From contig NZ_BDCI01000004.1 in the NCBI RefSeq assembly GCF_001613425.1, forward strand, positions 578,387-642,386: a stretch of 64,000 nucleotides of DNA, in the 5' to 3' direction. This document shows, one piece after another, positions 7,507 through 15,739 of this stretch. Position numbers and translations under genes: made by a program. Under the pieces are notes generated by a model. That model was given only the letters and a program-made list of their open reading frames with translations. It made no database searches and was not told the DNA's origin. Numbering within the stretch: position 1 is the stretch's first letter; the number at the start of each line of letters is the position of its first letter. This stretch comes from Nocardia vulneris (GTDB lineage Bacteria; Actinomycetota; Actinomycetes; Mycobacteriales; Mycobacteriaceae).

Positions 7507-8133
7507 ATGACGGAGCCGACGACCGACCGCAAACGCGCCCCGGCCGGCGCCGCGGTGATGCAGCCACAGGTCACCGCCGCGATCACCCGGGCGGCGTTCA
7601 CCGAGCTGGCCGAGCTCGGGTACGGGAAGCTGACGATGGAGGGAGTCGCGCGGCGCGCAGGCGTCAGCAAGCCGACGCTGTACCGGAGGTGGCCGACCAA
7701 GGAGCAAATGGTGCTCGCACTCGTCGAACGGGTCGCGGTGGCCGCCGCCGACGTCCCCGACACCGGATCGCTGCGCGGCGATCTACGCGCGTTCCTCGCC
7801 ACGACGGCAAGCGGATTCAGTCATCCGCTGGCGGCCCGGATCATCCCCGACCTGCTCGCGGAAGGCGTTCGCACGCCCACCATCGCCGAAAGCTTGCAGT
7901 CGGTCGGCCACAGTCGCCGGGCGAAGGTCGCCGAGTTGCTGCACCGCGCCATCGATCGCGGCGAACTGCCGGCGGATCTGGATCTCGAACTCGCCCTGGA
8001 CCTGTGCATCGCTCCGCTCTTCTGGCGAAAGCTGTTGGGCGGCAATCCGACCGGCGACGACTATCTGGACAAGCTGGTGCACACACTCATCACCGCATTC
8101 ACCGGAGCGGGCGCCACCGACAAGAAGTCTTGA
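7507..8133 (+). CDS. TetR-family regulator
   Basis: A 208-residue repressor with the HTH around residues 39-60 (LTMEGVARRAGVSKPTLYRR, then WPTKEQMVLALVE) and a TetR_C_16-type all-helical C-terminal domain (FSHPLAARIIPDLLAEG through LFWRKLLGG). The start ATG follows the operator candidate directly. Divergence from the alpha/beta hydrolase suggests it controls that gene and itself. A 16-bp perfect stem-loop just past the stop marks the end of transcription. Confidence 0.9.
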   Translation: MTEPTTDRKRAPAGAAVMQPQVTAAITRAAFTELAELGYGKLTMEGVARRAGVSKPTLYRRWPTKEQMVLALVERVAVAAADVPDTGSLRGDLRAFLATTASGFSHPLAARIIPDLLAEGVRTPTIAESLQSVGHSRRAKVAELLHRAIDRGELPADLDLELALDLCIAPLFWRKLLGGNPTGDDYLDKLVHTLITAFTGAGATDKKS

Positions 8134-8144
8134 CAGCGAAACAC

Positions 8145-8185
8145 GACGAAGGCCGAGGGGTACGGTGCGCCCCTCGGCCTTCGTC
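8145..8185. terminator. Strong stem-loop terminator, probably bidirectional
   Basis: GACGAAGGCCGAGGGG (8145-8160) pairs exactly with 8170-8185 around a 9-base loop. It separates the TetR gene from the opposing CsbD-like gene. The stem is GC-rich and long, although no clear run of T follows on either strand. Confidence 0.75.
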
Positions 8186-8195
8186 GGTGCTCAGG

Positions 8196-8369
8196 TCAGC
8201 GCTTGAACGCGTCCCGGAATTTGTCCGCGGCCCGTTTCAGGTTGCCCCGGGCCTGTTCTCGGCGACCTTCGCCTTCCAGGCGCCGGTTTCCCGTGGCCCG
8301 GCCATAGATTTTCTTGACGTTGCCCCGGGCGGCCTGCACCTGGTGCGCGATCCGGTCTTCGAACTTCAT
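8196..8369 (-). CDS. CsbD-like stress protein (57 aa)
   Basis: This short gene encodes a CsbD-family protein: MKFEDRIAHQVQAARGNVKK, then IYGRATGNRRLEGEGR, then a basic C-terminus with REQARGNLKR. CsbD-like proteins are abundant general-stress proteins of unknown biochemical role in many bacteria. The ribosome-binding site AGGGA overlaps the stop codon of the 51-residue membrane-protein gene just upstream (TAGGGACC), so the two are translated from one message and may be coupled. Confidence 0.85.
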   Translation of the reverse strand: MKFEDRIAHQVQAARGNVKKIYGRATGNRRLEGEGRREQARGNLKRAADKFRDAFKR

Positions 8370-8378
8370 GGTCGGTCC

Positions 8379-8534
8379 CTAGTAATACCAGCGACGACCA
8401 CCGACGGGGCGGCCCACCGAACCCGCGACCATCAGCACCAGGCCGACGATGAGGATGATGATTCCGGCGGTGGTGAGCAATCCGATTCCGAGCAGCCACC
8501 CGGCGATGAGGAGGATGAGTCCGAGAATAATCAT
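8379..8534 (-). CDS. DUF6131-like small membrane protein (51 aa)
   Basis: A 51-residue protein of two closely spaced hydrophobic helices (ILGLILLIAGWLLGIGLL and GIIILIVGLVLMVAGSVG) ending in GGRRWYY. Such hydrophobic miniproteins with an aromatic/Arg tail are common in Nocardia and mycobacteria, often beside CsbD-like genes; their function is unknown. It lies ten bases ahead of the CsbD-like gene and about 25 bases after a larger membrane-protein gene. This makes a three-gene minus-strand unit with a probable envelope-stress role. Confidence 0.82.
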   Translation of the reverse strand: MIILGLILLIAGWLLGIGLLTTAGIIILIVGLVLMVAGSVGRPVGGRRWYY

Positions 8535-8558
8535 TGTCGTATTTCCTTTTCTCTATGA

Positions 8559-9035
8559 TTATTTCGACGTCGGCGCCTGCGCGCGGGGCGCGCTGCCGGC
8601 ATGTACTGCGTCACCGGACGGAGCTGTGGCAGGTCGACGAGTGAACCGGCCCCAGACCGACTCGCGAGGCGGTTGCGTCGCGGGTTCGGTGGACGGACGC
8701 ACGAGGGGCTCCTTACGAGCCGGTGCCGTGGTGTTGCCGAGATCGCGCCGCACCGCCGCGATTTCACGCCGAGACTGCTTCAGCTCGCGTCGCGCCACCA
8801 TGCTCCGGCGGGAAACCCGCCAAGCACCCGTCAGTACCAGGGCTAGTCCGATCGTCCCGATAGCGCCGAGAACGATGCCGTAGCCGAACAGCAAACCGCT
8901 GGAGCCGTGGAAGTGGAAGTCGAAAACCGCGAAATCATCTGGCAGTAAATGACCTTCGCCGCTGTTCGCCACCACACCGGCGACGCCGACAGCCACCGCG
9001 GCAATCAGGACGACGAGCCCTATGATGATGATCAT
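8559..9035 (-). CDS. Hypothetical two-helix membrane protein
   Basis: A 158-residue protein I do not recognise. It has an N-terminal hydrophobic helix (residues 2-22), a short His/Phe-rich external stretch (DFAVFDFHFHGSSG), a second helix (IVLGAIGTIGLALVLTG), and a basic, Pro-rich cytoplasmic tail (RRSMVARRELKQSRREIAAV onward). It leads the three-gene run with the DUF6131-like and CsbD-like genes. The spacing suggests cotranscription. The His/Asp/Phe-rich loop between the helices is the only distinctive feature. Confidence 0.75.
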   Translation of the reverse strand: MIIIIGLVVLIAAVAVGVAGVVANSGEGHLLPDDFAVFDFHFHGSSGLLFGYGIVLGAIGTIGLALVLTGAWRVSRRSMVARRELKQSRREIAAVRRDLGNTTAPARKEPLVRPSTEPATQPPRESVWGRFTRRPATAPSGDAVHAGSAPRAQAPTSK

Positions 9036-9162
9036 GACAATCCTGTTGCGTCGAGTTGTTTGACAAACCGGCTATTCCCGGGGCCGCGACAACCAAACGT
9101 AGGAAATCGAACTCGACCGCTCGACGGCGTTTGCACGCCTCGATTCGGTCTATTCGGAGGAC

Positions 9163-9354
9163 ATGACCTACACGATCACCCTGCACAACGTTACACGCGA
9201 GTCCGCTTCGGCCATCGAATCCCAGCTGCGCGGCGTCAACGGTGTCGACTCCGTCGATATCGACGTTCCGTCGGAGACCGCCCTCGTGAACTCCTCCCTC
9301 ACCTACGGCGAAGTACTCGACGCGATCCGCCAGACCGGCGTCGCGGCAAGCTGA
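9163..9354 (+). CDS. HMA-like small protein without metal-binding cysteines
   Basis: A 63-residue protein with the beta-alpha-beta-beta-alpha-beta pattern of heavy-metal-associated domains (TYTITLHNVTRESASAIESQ, then GVNGVDSVDIDVPSE, then YGEVLDAIRQTG). The CxxC loop expected in metal carriers is absent and the protein has no cysteine at all. It may act as a fold-only partner or bind something else. It stands alone between a membrane-protein gene facing away and the antiporter facing toward it. Length and the conserved valine pattern support a real gene. Confidence 0.75.
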   Translation: MTYTITLHNVTRESASAIESQLRGVNGVDSVDIDVPSETALVNSSLTYGEVLDAIRQTGVAAS

Positions 9355-9397
9355 TTCGATCTTGGCGCCTGCTGCCGGCGTAAGGGAGACCCCTCGT

Positions 9398-10975
9398 TCA
9401 ACGCCCGCCGAGATCGAGACGCCTGGTCACCCGGTCGACCAGATCCGGCGGCATCCCGGGCTCCCGGCGCGCGGCGAGCGCCTCGCGTCGGCCGGCCTCC
9501 ACGACATCGTCGCGGATAGCTCGTAATTTCTTGGCCACCTTCATGTTTCGCTCTGTCTCGGCTTTGGCATCGGCGTCCGCGGCCTGCGGGTCGGCGCGCG
9601 CCATCCGCTGGCGCAGGCTGTCGCGGAATCGCTCGTAATACTCTTCGGGGAGATGCTGTTCTGCCGCAATCTCTTTCAAGCGGGACAGTTGCGCTTTGAC
9701 GACTCGCTCCCACAGTTGGCGTTCGAGTTCACGTTCCCGCTTGGTGTCGGCGTGCACCCCGGTCAGGCGGACCACCAACGGCAGGGTCGGGCCCTGGAGC
9801 AGCAGGGTGAACAGGACGACCACGAACGCGGTGAACAGTATCTCGGTCCGGCCGGGGAAGTCGGCGCCGTCGTCGGTGACGATCGGAATCGCCAGCGCCA
9901 GTGCCACGGTCGCCACTCCGCGCATTCCGGCCCACCAGGTCACGATCGTCTCGCGCCAGGTGTAGGGCTCGTCGGCGTCGGTCTTGCGCCACCAGGTGCG
10001 TCCGAGGGCCCACGTGGTCAAGAGCCAGACCAGCCGGAGCCCGACGACGACCGCGACCACGGCGGCCGCGCCGCCGAGCAACCGCGGCCAGTCGTCGCCG
10101 GTGGCCTCCAGCACCGCGCCGAGTTCCAGTCCGATGAGCCCGAAGGCGAAGCCGCTCAACAGCATTTCGGCGATGTCCCAGAACGAGTCGCCGACCATCC
10201 GATAGTCCGGATCGCCGAATTCGGTGACCGCGTCGGTCAGATACAGCGCGCAGACCAGCACGGCGAGCACGCCGGAACCGTGCAGCTGCTCGGCGAGCCC
10301 GTAGGCCGCGAACGGCAACAGCAGGCTCAGCGCCACCCGCCATGTCGCCTCGCCGAGGTAGTCGGTCAGCTTGCTGCCCGCGACGCCGAGCACCAGGCCG
10401 ACGAGGACGGCGACCACCGCCGAGACAACGAATTCCGCCGCTGCCCGCGGTGCGGAGAAATGCCCGCTGACCACCGCCTGGATCGCGACACCGTAGAGCA
10501 CGATCGCGGTGACGTCGTTGAAGAGTCCTTCGCCGCCGAGCACCACCACCAGACGCCGGGGCAGGCCGAGGCTGCCCGCCAGCGCGGTCGCGGCGACCGG
10601 ATCAGGCGGTGCGACAAGCGCTCCCAATGCGAAGGCGGCCGCGATCGGCAGGCCCGGATACCACGCGTGGAAGACCGCGGCCACCGCCGCCGCGGTCGCG
10701 ATCACCAGACCGATGGCGCGCAATGCGATCGGTCCCCAGTTCTCCGCGAACTGCCGCCACGAGGTTCGCCGCGCCGCGGCGTACAGCAGCGGCGGCAACA
10801 CCAGCGGCAGGATCAGATCGGGCGCGACGTCGACCCGGGGTGCGAACGGCAACAGCGCCACCACACAGCCGAACACCGTCATCAGCACGGCCGAGGCGAC
10901 GCCGATCCGGTTGGCCAGCGGCTCGGCGAGGATCGCGGCGAACAGGATGACCAATATCAACACCAGCTGGTCCAT
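9398..10975 (-). CDS. Na+/H+ antiporter, CPA1 (NhaP-like) family
   Basis: A 525-residue cation/proton antiporter that exports Na+ and adjusts internal pH. About twelve membrane helices fill residues 1-410, with the transport-core motifs APPDPVAATALAG and GEGLFNDVTAIVLYG. The C-terminal 110 residues form a charged cytoplasmic tail (RERELERQLWERVVKAQLSR). The ATG giving MDQLVLILVILF was chosen since it starts at the first helix; a GTG 129 bases further up is also open but adds an Arg-rich segment. The P450 gene downstream in map order is divergent from it. Confidence 0.9.
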   Translation of the reverse strand: MDQLVLILVILFAAILAEPLANRIGVASAVLMTVFGCVVALLPFAPRVDVAPDLILPLVLPPLLYAAARRTSWRQFAENWGPIALRAIGLVIATAAAVAAVFHAWYPGLPIAAAFALGALVAPPDPVAATALAGSLGLPRRLVVVLGGEGLFNDVTAIVLYGVAIQAVVSGHFSAPRAAAEFVVSAVVAVLVGLVLGVAGSKLTDYLGEATWRVALSLLLPFAAYGLAEQLHGSGVLAVLVCALYLTDAVTEFGDPDYRMVGDSFWDIAEMLLSGFAFGLIGLELGAVLEATGDDWPRLLGGAAAVVAVVVGLRLVWLLTTWALGRTWWRKTDADEPYTWRETIVTWWAGMRGVATVALALAIPIVTDDGADFPGRTEILFTAFVVVLFTLLLQGPTLPLVVRLTGVHADTKRERELERQLWERVVKAQLSRLKEIAAEQHLPEEYYERFRDSLRQRMARADPQAADADAKAETERNMKVAKKLRAIRDDVVEAGRREALAARREPGMPPDLVDRVTRRLDLGGR

Positions 10976-11125
10976 GACCGTCCAGTCTGCGGCGCGCCGG
11001 ACGGGTTGCCGGTCCGGCGCGCCGTACCGGCGCGATCCCGCTGTCGGCGCATGGCCTCGTCTGCCGACTGCCGACCCCGCCCGGCCACCGAGAAGCGCTG
11101 CCACACAGTGCGAGAGGATGACGCC

Positions 11126-12298
11126 GTGACGGACTTGTTCGGGGCCGGGTTCGCGGCGTACCCGTGGGCGACGTTGGCACGACTACGCGACACGGGCGGC
11201 GTACACCGGATCACGACACCGGACGGCCCGCCCGCGTGGCTGGTGACCAGGTACGCGGACGTGCGCGCGGGGCTGCTCGACGAGCGGCTGGCGATGAACG
11301 TCCGGCACGCGGGCGACGGCGAGTACCGCGGCTTCACCCTGCCCCGGCCACTGGACACCTACCAGCACGCCGAACCCGCCGACCATGCGCGCCTACGCCG
11401 GATCGTGACCGGCGAGCTTTCACCACGCCGCCTCGCCCAGTGGACGGAACTGGCCCCCGAGCTGGTCGATTCCTTTCTGCGCGAGGTGGATTCAGGAGCC
11501 GAGCTCGATCTCGTCGCGCAACTGGCCGTGCCGCTGCCCGCCGCGGTGCTGGGCGAACTGCTCGGATTGGGTGCCTCCGAGCGTGCGGCGATGCTCGGTT
11601 GGGCCGAGGCCACCCTGTTGCCCTCGGCCACTCCCCCGCGCGCCAGAGACACGCTGAGCACCATGGTCGCGATCATCGAAGCCACGATGGACCGGGCCCG
11701 CGCCGAGCCCGGCGACTCGTTGCTGGGCAGGCTCGTCGCCGCGCACACCACGGCGGGGACGTTGAGCGCGGACGAACTGGGTGGGCTGCTGTTCTATCTG
11801 CTCTTCGTCTGGTACGAAGTGCTGGTCGATCTGGTGACCGGAGCTACCCTGGCCTTGCTGGAATTCCCCGATCAGGCACGTCTGCTCCGCGACACTCGGG
11901 AAAAGCACTCGGCCGTGGACGAACTACTGCGCTACCTGTCGCCGCAGGTACTCGCCGCCCCGCGGTACGCGACCACCGAACTCACCATCGGCGCGCAGAC
12001 CATCCGCGCCGGACAGACCGTGCTGCTCTGCCTCGCTTCGGCCAACCGCGACCCCGAAACATTCGGCCGCCCGGACGAATTGGACCTCACCCGGGCCCCG
12101 CACGCGCAACTCGCCCTCGGTTACGGCGCGCACGCGTGTCTGGGCAACGCGCTGGTACGCACGCTGGGCGCGGCCACACTCGACCAGCTGTTCACCCGCT
12201 GGCCGGACACCACGCTGACGGTCGACGCGCGAGAGATCCCGTGGCGCTCCGGTTTCCGGCATCGCGGCCCGCTCACGCTGCCGGTGCGTCTGGGCTGA
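11126..12298 (+). CDS. Cytochrome P450-like protein lacking the I-helix motif
   Basis: A 390-residue P450 with the ExxR pair (DELLRYL), the heme loop ALGYGAHACLGNALVR (Cys near 338) and the C-helix ADHARLRR. The I-helix normally carries A-G-x-D/E-T, which delivers protons to bound oxygen. Here the aligned stretch (residues 221-240) reads LLFYLLFVWYEVLVDLVTGA, so Ala-Gly and Thr are replaced by Val-Trp and Val. The protein should bind heme but may use peroxide, act on N-O or O-O bonds, or be inactive as a monooxygenase. GTG 11126 gives the family-typical N-terminus. It ends base to base with the convergent DUF418 gene. Confidence 0.85.
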   Translation: MTDLFGAGFAAYPWATLARLRDTGGVHRITTPDGPPAWLVTRYADVRAGLLDERLAMNVRHAGDGEYRGFTLPRPLDTYQHAEPADHARLRRIVTGELSPRRLAQWTELAPELVDSFLREVDSGAELDLVAQLAVPLPAAVLGELLGLGASERAAMLGWAEATLLPSATPPRARDTLSTMVAIIEATMDRARAEPGDSLLGRLVAAHTTAGTLSADELGGLLFYLLFVWYEVLVDLVTGATLALLEFPDQARLLRDTREKHSAVDELLRYLSPQVLAAPRYATTELTIGAQTIRAGQTVLLCLASANRDPETFGRPDELDLTRAPHAQLALGYGAHACLGNALVRTLGAATLDQLFTRWPDTTLTVDAREIPWRSGFRHRGPLTLPVRLG

Positions 12299-13297
12299 TC
12301 ACCACCGCCGGCTCGGCTCGGGCTTGCGCCGCGCCGGCACCAGCTCCCACCAGGTCACGCAGCGCCACAACCATTCCAGCGGGCCGTAGCGGAACAGTTT
12401 CAGCCAACCCCAGCTGAATGCCGCCTGGACCGCGATGATCGCGACCGCCAGGCCCAGCAGCAGGGCGTACCGGTTCGACCCGGTCAGTCCGATGCGTGGT
12501 GCGATCAGCAGCACCAGCGCCGTCGCGGACACATAGTTGGTGAGCGCCATCCGGCCGAGGGGTTCGAGCACCTCCGAGACGACCTCGCCGAGCTCGGTGC
12601 GCAGCACGAGCAGCAACCCGGTCAGATACGCGAGCGCGCCGCACAAGCCCGCGACCGACGGGATGTTGCTGGCCAGCAGGTCCAGATACGGAATACGGAA
12701 CTCCCACACCGCCGTCGCCACGGCGGCGGGCAGGGCCAGCGCGAACGCCACCGCGAGCTGCCCGCCGCGCTCGTCGAGTGTGTCGGCGACCCCGTAGCGG
12801 GCGGTGGCGAGGCCGAGCAGGAACAGACCCGGCACCAGACCGAACCCGCCGCCGAGCGCCACCGCGACCCCCACCGCCACCAGTCCGAGCAGCAGCACCA
12901 GCCAATCCGGCAGGCTCGCGGCGGGCAGCAGGATGACCAGCCCGACGATCGCGTAAGGCACCAGGGCCTCGCCGGGTTGGAATTGGTGATGGACGAACCC
13001 GAGCACGCCGAGGGCGAGCAGGCGACGGATCAGCACCAGTCGAGGACGATCGGTGCGCGCCGCGGCGCTCTCCAGGAACAGCGCGAAGCTGAGTCCGAAC
13101 AGGAACGAGAAGATCGGAAAGAACCGTCCTTCGAACAGGATCGAGAGGACGTGCCGCAGCGGCACCATCTCGCCGGGCGCCTTCACCGCGGTCATGTCGG
13201 TGAGCTGCCAGATATTGACGACCAGGATCCCGCACAGGGCGAATCCGCGCACGGCATCGAGTTCGTGGATACGTAATCGGCCGGGGTCGTTGTGCAT
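12299..13297 (-). CDS. DUF418-family membrane protein
   Basis: A 332-residue multi-pass protein with the N-terminal motif IHELDAVRGFALCGILVVNI, which is typical of DUF418/acyltransferase-3-like proteins. The FFPIFSFLFGLSFALFLE segment and about eight to ten helices follow, and the C-terminal signature is GPLEWLWRCVTWW. Function is unknown; relatives are thought to handle envelope lipids or glycans. The ATG giving MHNDPGRLRIHELD was chosen. The gene is divergent from an OhrR-like MarR gene, with a near-palindrome between them, so it could be that regulator's target. Confidence 0.87.
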   Translation of the reverse strand: MHNDPGRLRIHELDAVRGFALCGILVVNIWQLTDMTAVKAPGEMVPLRHVLSILFEGRFFPIFSFLFGLSFALFLESAAARTDRPRLVLIRRLLALGVLGFVHHQFQPGEALVPYAIVGLVILLPAASLPDWLVLLLGLVAVGVAVALGGGFGLVPGLFLLGLATARYGVADTLDERGGQLAVAFALALPAAVATAVWEFRIPYLDLLASNIPSVAGLCGALAYLTGLLLVLRTELGEVVSEVLEPLGRMALTNYVSATALVLLIAPRIGLTGSNRYALLLGLAVAIIAVQAAFSWGWLKLFRYGPLEWLWRCVTWWELVPARRKPEPSRRW

Positions 13298-13368
13298 GCG
13301 TCTCAAATTAACCACCGCACCCGCGGGAACCGTGCATCTGCGGACGAGATGTCGCCCACATACTTCAT

Positions 13369-13385
13369 GCACTAACTGTTTGTGC
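13369..13385. promoter_or_regulatory. 17-bp near-palindrome upstream of the MarR gene
   Basis: GCACTAACTGTTTGTGC reads as GCACnAACnGTTnGTGC: every base pairs symmetrically except the centre and one position in each half. It lies about 35 bp before the MarR start, in the divergent gap with the DUF418 gene. MarR/OhrR dimers bind sites of this size. Confidence 0.6.
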
Positions 13386-13419
13386 GTTAATCTTAGGCAC
13401 GAGCCCACAAGGAGGACAG

Positions 13420-13866
13420 ATGGAGATCGAGGATCCACTGCAGCTCGATCGGCAGGTCTGCTTCGCGCTGGCCGTGGCCAATCGCGCGGTGCTCGCCGTT
13501 TACCGGCCGCTGCTCGAACCGCTCGGGCTCACCCATCCGCAATACCTGGTGATGCTCGCGCTGTGGGGCGAGGCGCCGATGTCGGTCAAAGCGATCGCCG
13601 AGGCGATCCAGTTGGATTCACCGACCCTGTCGCCACTGCTCAAGCGGCTGGAGAGCGCCGGGCTGATCAGCCGGGAACGAGACAGCCGCGACGAGCGCAA
13701 CCTCGTCGTGAACCTCACCCCGGCCGGGGTCGCCCTGCGCGAGCAGGCCCTGCAAATTCCGCCCGCCGTCGTCGAGCGGCTCGGCGTGACCCTGACCGAT
13801 CTCGAGGAACTGCGTGACGTACTCCACCGTGTCAACGCCGCGGCCCGTCGCGCCGTGCCCGCCTAG
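13420..13866 (+). CDS. MarR regulator, OhrR-like
   Basis: A 148-residue MarR protein with the OhrR N-terminal pattern LDRQVCFALAVANRAV, in which the Cys at about position 14 corresponds to the peroxide-sensing residue of OhrR, then YRPLLEPLGLTHPQYLVMLA. The wing contains DSRDERNLVVNLTPAG. A strong ribosome-binding site AAGGAGG precedes the ATG. No ohr peroxidase gene lies nearby, which is the usual OhrR partner. The candidates for control are the divergent DUF418 gene and the following DUF5313-like gene 31 bp downstream. Confidence 0.85.
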   Translation: MEIEDPLQLDRQVCFALAVANRAVLAVYRPLLEPLGLTHPQYLVMLALWGEAPMSVKAIAEAIQLDSPTLSPLLKRLESAGLISRERDSRDERNLVVNLTPAGVALREQALQIPPAVVERLGVTLTDLEELRDVLHRVNAAARRAVPA

Positions 13867-13897
13867 TTCGCCCCGACCGCCTGCGAGGAGTTCGCGC

Positions 13898-14278
13898 ATG
13901 TCCCGAGAACAGCGACGGCCCAACCCGATTCAGTGGCTCGGCTATGCCTTCGGGCGCCGACTGCCCGATTCGATGATCGACTGGGTGCGCCGTGACCTCA
14001 CCGGAAAGCACGCGGTCGCCCGGCATCTGGTGCGTGGGCTGATCCCGTTCACCCCGCTGTTCGCGGTCTTCCTGCTCTTCCCCGGGGAACTGTGGCTGCG
14101 CGGGTCGATGGTGCTGCTCGCGCTGCTGCTGGCGCTGTTCTACACGGTGGCCTTCATGCCGATGAACCGCGCACACCGGTTGGCCAAGCACGGATTACCG
14201 GCCGATCTGGAGAACCCGGAACGAGCCCGTCGCCGCGCCGAGGAACGCGCGCGATACACCGCCCAGCATCCGCACTGA
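13898..14278 (+). CDS. DUF5313-like membrane protein
   Basis: A 126-residue protein seen in mycobacteria and nocardiae: the N-terminal block RPNPIQWLGYAFGRRLPDSM and DWVRRDLTGKHAVARHLVRG, two hydrophobic helices (PFTPLFAVFLLFPG and MVLLALLLALFYTVAF), and an Arg/Glu-rich tail. It follows the MarR gene closely and is probably in the same transcript. The function is unknown. GAGGAG upstream supports the chosen ATG. Confidence 0.82.
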   Translation: MSREQRRPNPIQWLGYAFGRRLPDSMIDWVRRDLTGKHAVARHLVRGLIPFTPLFAVFLLFPGELWLRGSMVLLALLLALFYTVAFMPMNRAHRLAKHGLPADLENPERARRRAEERARYTAQHPH

Positions 14279-14282
14279 GCGC

Positions 14283-15512
14283 TCACGGCGCTGCGCAGCT
14301 CAGCTCGAGACGCTGCTGCCGGCGCACGAAGATACTCGGAAACCATTGCGCTGCAACGTTTTCCGGGCACAGTTCGAAGGATTCGGTGCGCTCCAGCAAA
14401 GTCCCGAGGGCGATCCGCGCCTCCGATCGGGCCAGCGCCGCACCGACACAGAAGTGCATGCCCTTGCCGAACGCGAGATGACTGCGCGGGGCAGCACGGT
14501 GCAGCCGGATCTCGTCCGGCGCGTCGAACACCGCCGGATCACGATTGGCGGCACCCCACAGCAGCAGCACATGGCTGCCCGCGGGCAACTCGGCCCCGCC
14601 CAGCGTGGTATCGGCGACCACATGCCGGTGATGCGCCCGGAACGGGGACTCCAGCCGCAGCGCCTCCTCCAGGAACGGCTCCAGCAGCCGCGGTTCATCC
14701 CGAACCTGCTGCTGGAGAGCAGGATTCGTAGCCAGCAGCCGCGCCGCGTTACCGATCAGACCGGCACTGGATTCACCGCCCGCGCCGACCAGCTGGACCA
14801 GGATCAGTACCGCGACCGACGAGGTCAATTCGCCTGCGGCGCAAGCACGAACCAGATCACCGAGGAGGTCGTCGCCCGGCTCGGACCGCGCGCGGACGAA
14901 CTGCTCGTGCAGGTAGCCCGCGAGTTCGACGGAGGCGGTCACGGTCGCGCCGAGCTGATCCGGTGCCATCAGGCCGCCGAGCAGTTCGGTGCTGGCATAG
15001 CCCCAGCGGACCAGTTGCGCGATGTCGTTGTCCGGCAACCCGATCAGCGCCGCGACCAGAGTCATCGGCAGGCGATCGGCCACCGCGCCGGCCCATTCGA
15101 TCCGCCCGTCGCGAAAACCGCGCTCCCACAGCCGCGCCATGGCGGCCGCGACGGCGGGCTCCAGGGCGCGGATCCGTTTCGCCACCAACGTCGGCAGCAC
15201 CAGTTTGCGGTGCCGCTGATGCGCCGGCTCGTCACCGGTGGCGAGCACGTGCACGGCGTTACCGCCGCCGTCGAGATCGAAGACCGCCGGGTTACCGTCC
15301 GGCGCACGCACCAGGGCGGCGGTCAGGTGCGAGGAGAACTCGGCGGTCCGGGTTGCGGCCTCGACCACCAGATCGGACCGGCTCACCAGCGCGAACCCGG
15401 TATCGGCGAGCCAATGCACGGGCGGCCCCGCGCGCAAGGCGGCGTAGAGCGGGTACGGGTCGTTCACCAGCGCTGGATCGAAGAAGTCCAGCCGATCCGT
15501 CGTGTCCGGCAT
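14283..15512 (-). CDS. Cytochrome P450
   Basis: A 409-residue bacterial class I-type P450 with all usual motifs: I-helix LVQLVGAGGESSAGLIG, ExxR in LEEALRLESPFR, and heme loop LAFGKGMHFCVGAALAR. It would need a separate ferredoxin and reductase; none is adjacent. The start at MPDTTDRLDF fits the family, and upstream in-frame codons lie in the regulatory gap. A TetR gene is divergent and probably controls it. It converges with the DUF5313-like gene, with 4 bases between the stop codons. Confidence 0.9.
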   Translation of the reverse strand: MPDTTDRLDFFDPALVNDPYPLYAALRAGPPVHWLADTGFALVSRSDLVVEAATRTAEFSSHLTAALVRAPDGNPAVFDLDGGGNAVHVLATGDEPAHQRHRKLVLPTLVAKRIRALEPAVAAAMARLWERGFRDGRIEWAGAVADRLPMTLVAALIGLPDNDIAQLVRWGYASTELLGGLMAPDQLGATVTASVELAGYLHEQFVRARSEPGDDLLGDLVRACAAGELTSSVAVLILVQLVGAGGESSAGLIGNAARLLATNPALQQQVRDEPRLLEPFLEEALRLESPFRAHHRHVVADTTLGGAELPAGSHVLLLWGAANRDPAVFDAPDEIRLHRAAPRSHLAFGKGMHFCVGAALARSEARIALGTLLERTESFELCPENVAAQWFPSIFVRRQQRLELSCAAP

Positions 15513-15739
15513 CTGCGCCGCCCCTTCCAATCGCCGACAATTGTTTCCGCACAACAGATTTCGCGCTGTCACCGGCGAAGTCAACCGTTCCGGGAAAGTG
15601 AGACGACCCAGGTCCATCCAGGTCCGTCCGATGTCTCAACGGACGCGATGAGCAGCGGTTTATCGAGCAAAACAGGTGGATTCGTCGCATGGTGAGACAA
15701 AATTGTTCGACCGTATCTCGACCGAATCGGGGGTTTCCG
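15513..15739. promoter_or_regulatory. Divergent control region between P450 and TetR
   Basis: This 227-bp gap contains TGAGAC at 15599 inverted as GTCTCA at 15633, and again direct at 15693. GACAATTGTTT and GACAAAATTGTTC are similar AT-rich blocks near each gene. One or more of these may be the TetR operator; nothing here is decisive. Confidence 0.4.

Noticed and set aside
9653..11125. Long N-terminal extension of the plus-strand P450 frame
   Set aside because: This part is antisense to the Na+/H+ antiporter and has no P450 similarity; the P450 begins at the GTG at 11126.
12273..13235. 320-codon minus-strand frame overlapping the DUF418 gene
   Set aside because: An Arg/Ala/Gly-rich alternative frame of the DUF418 gene with no membrane helices or motif.
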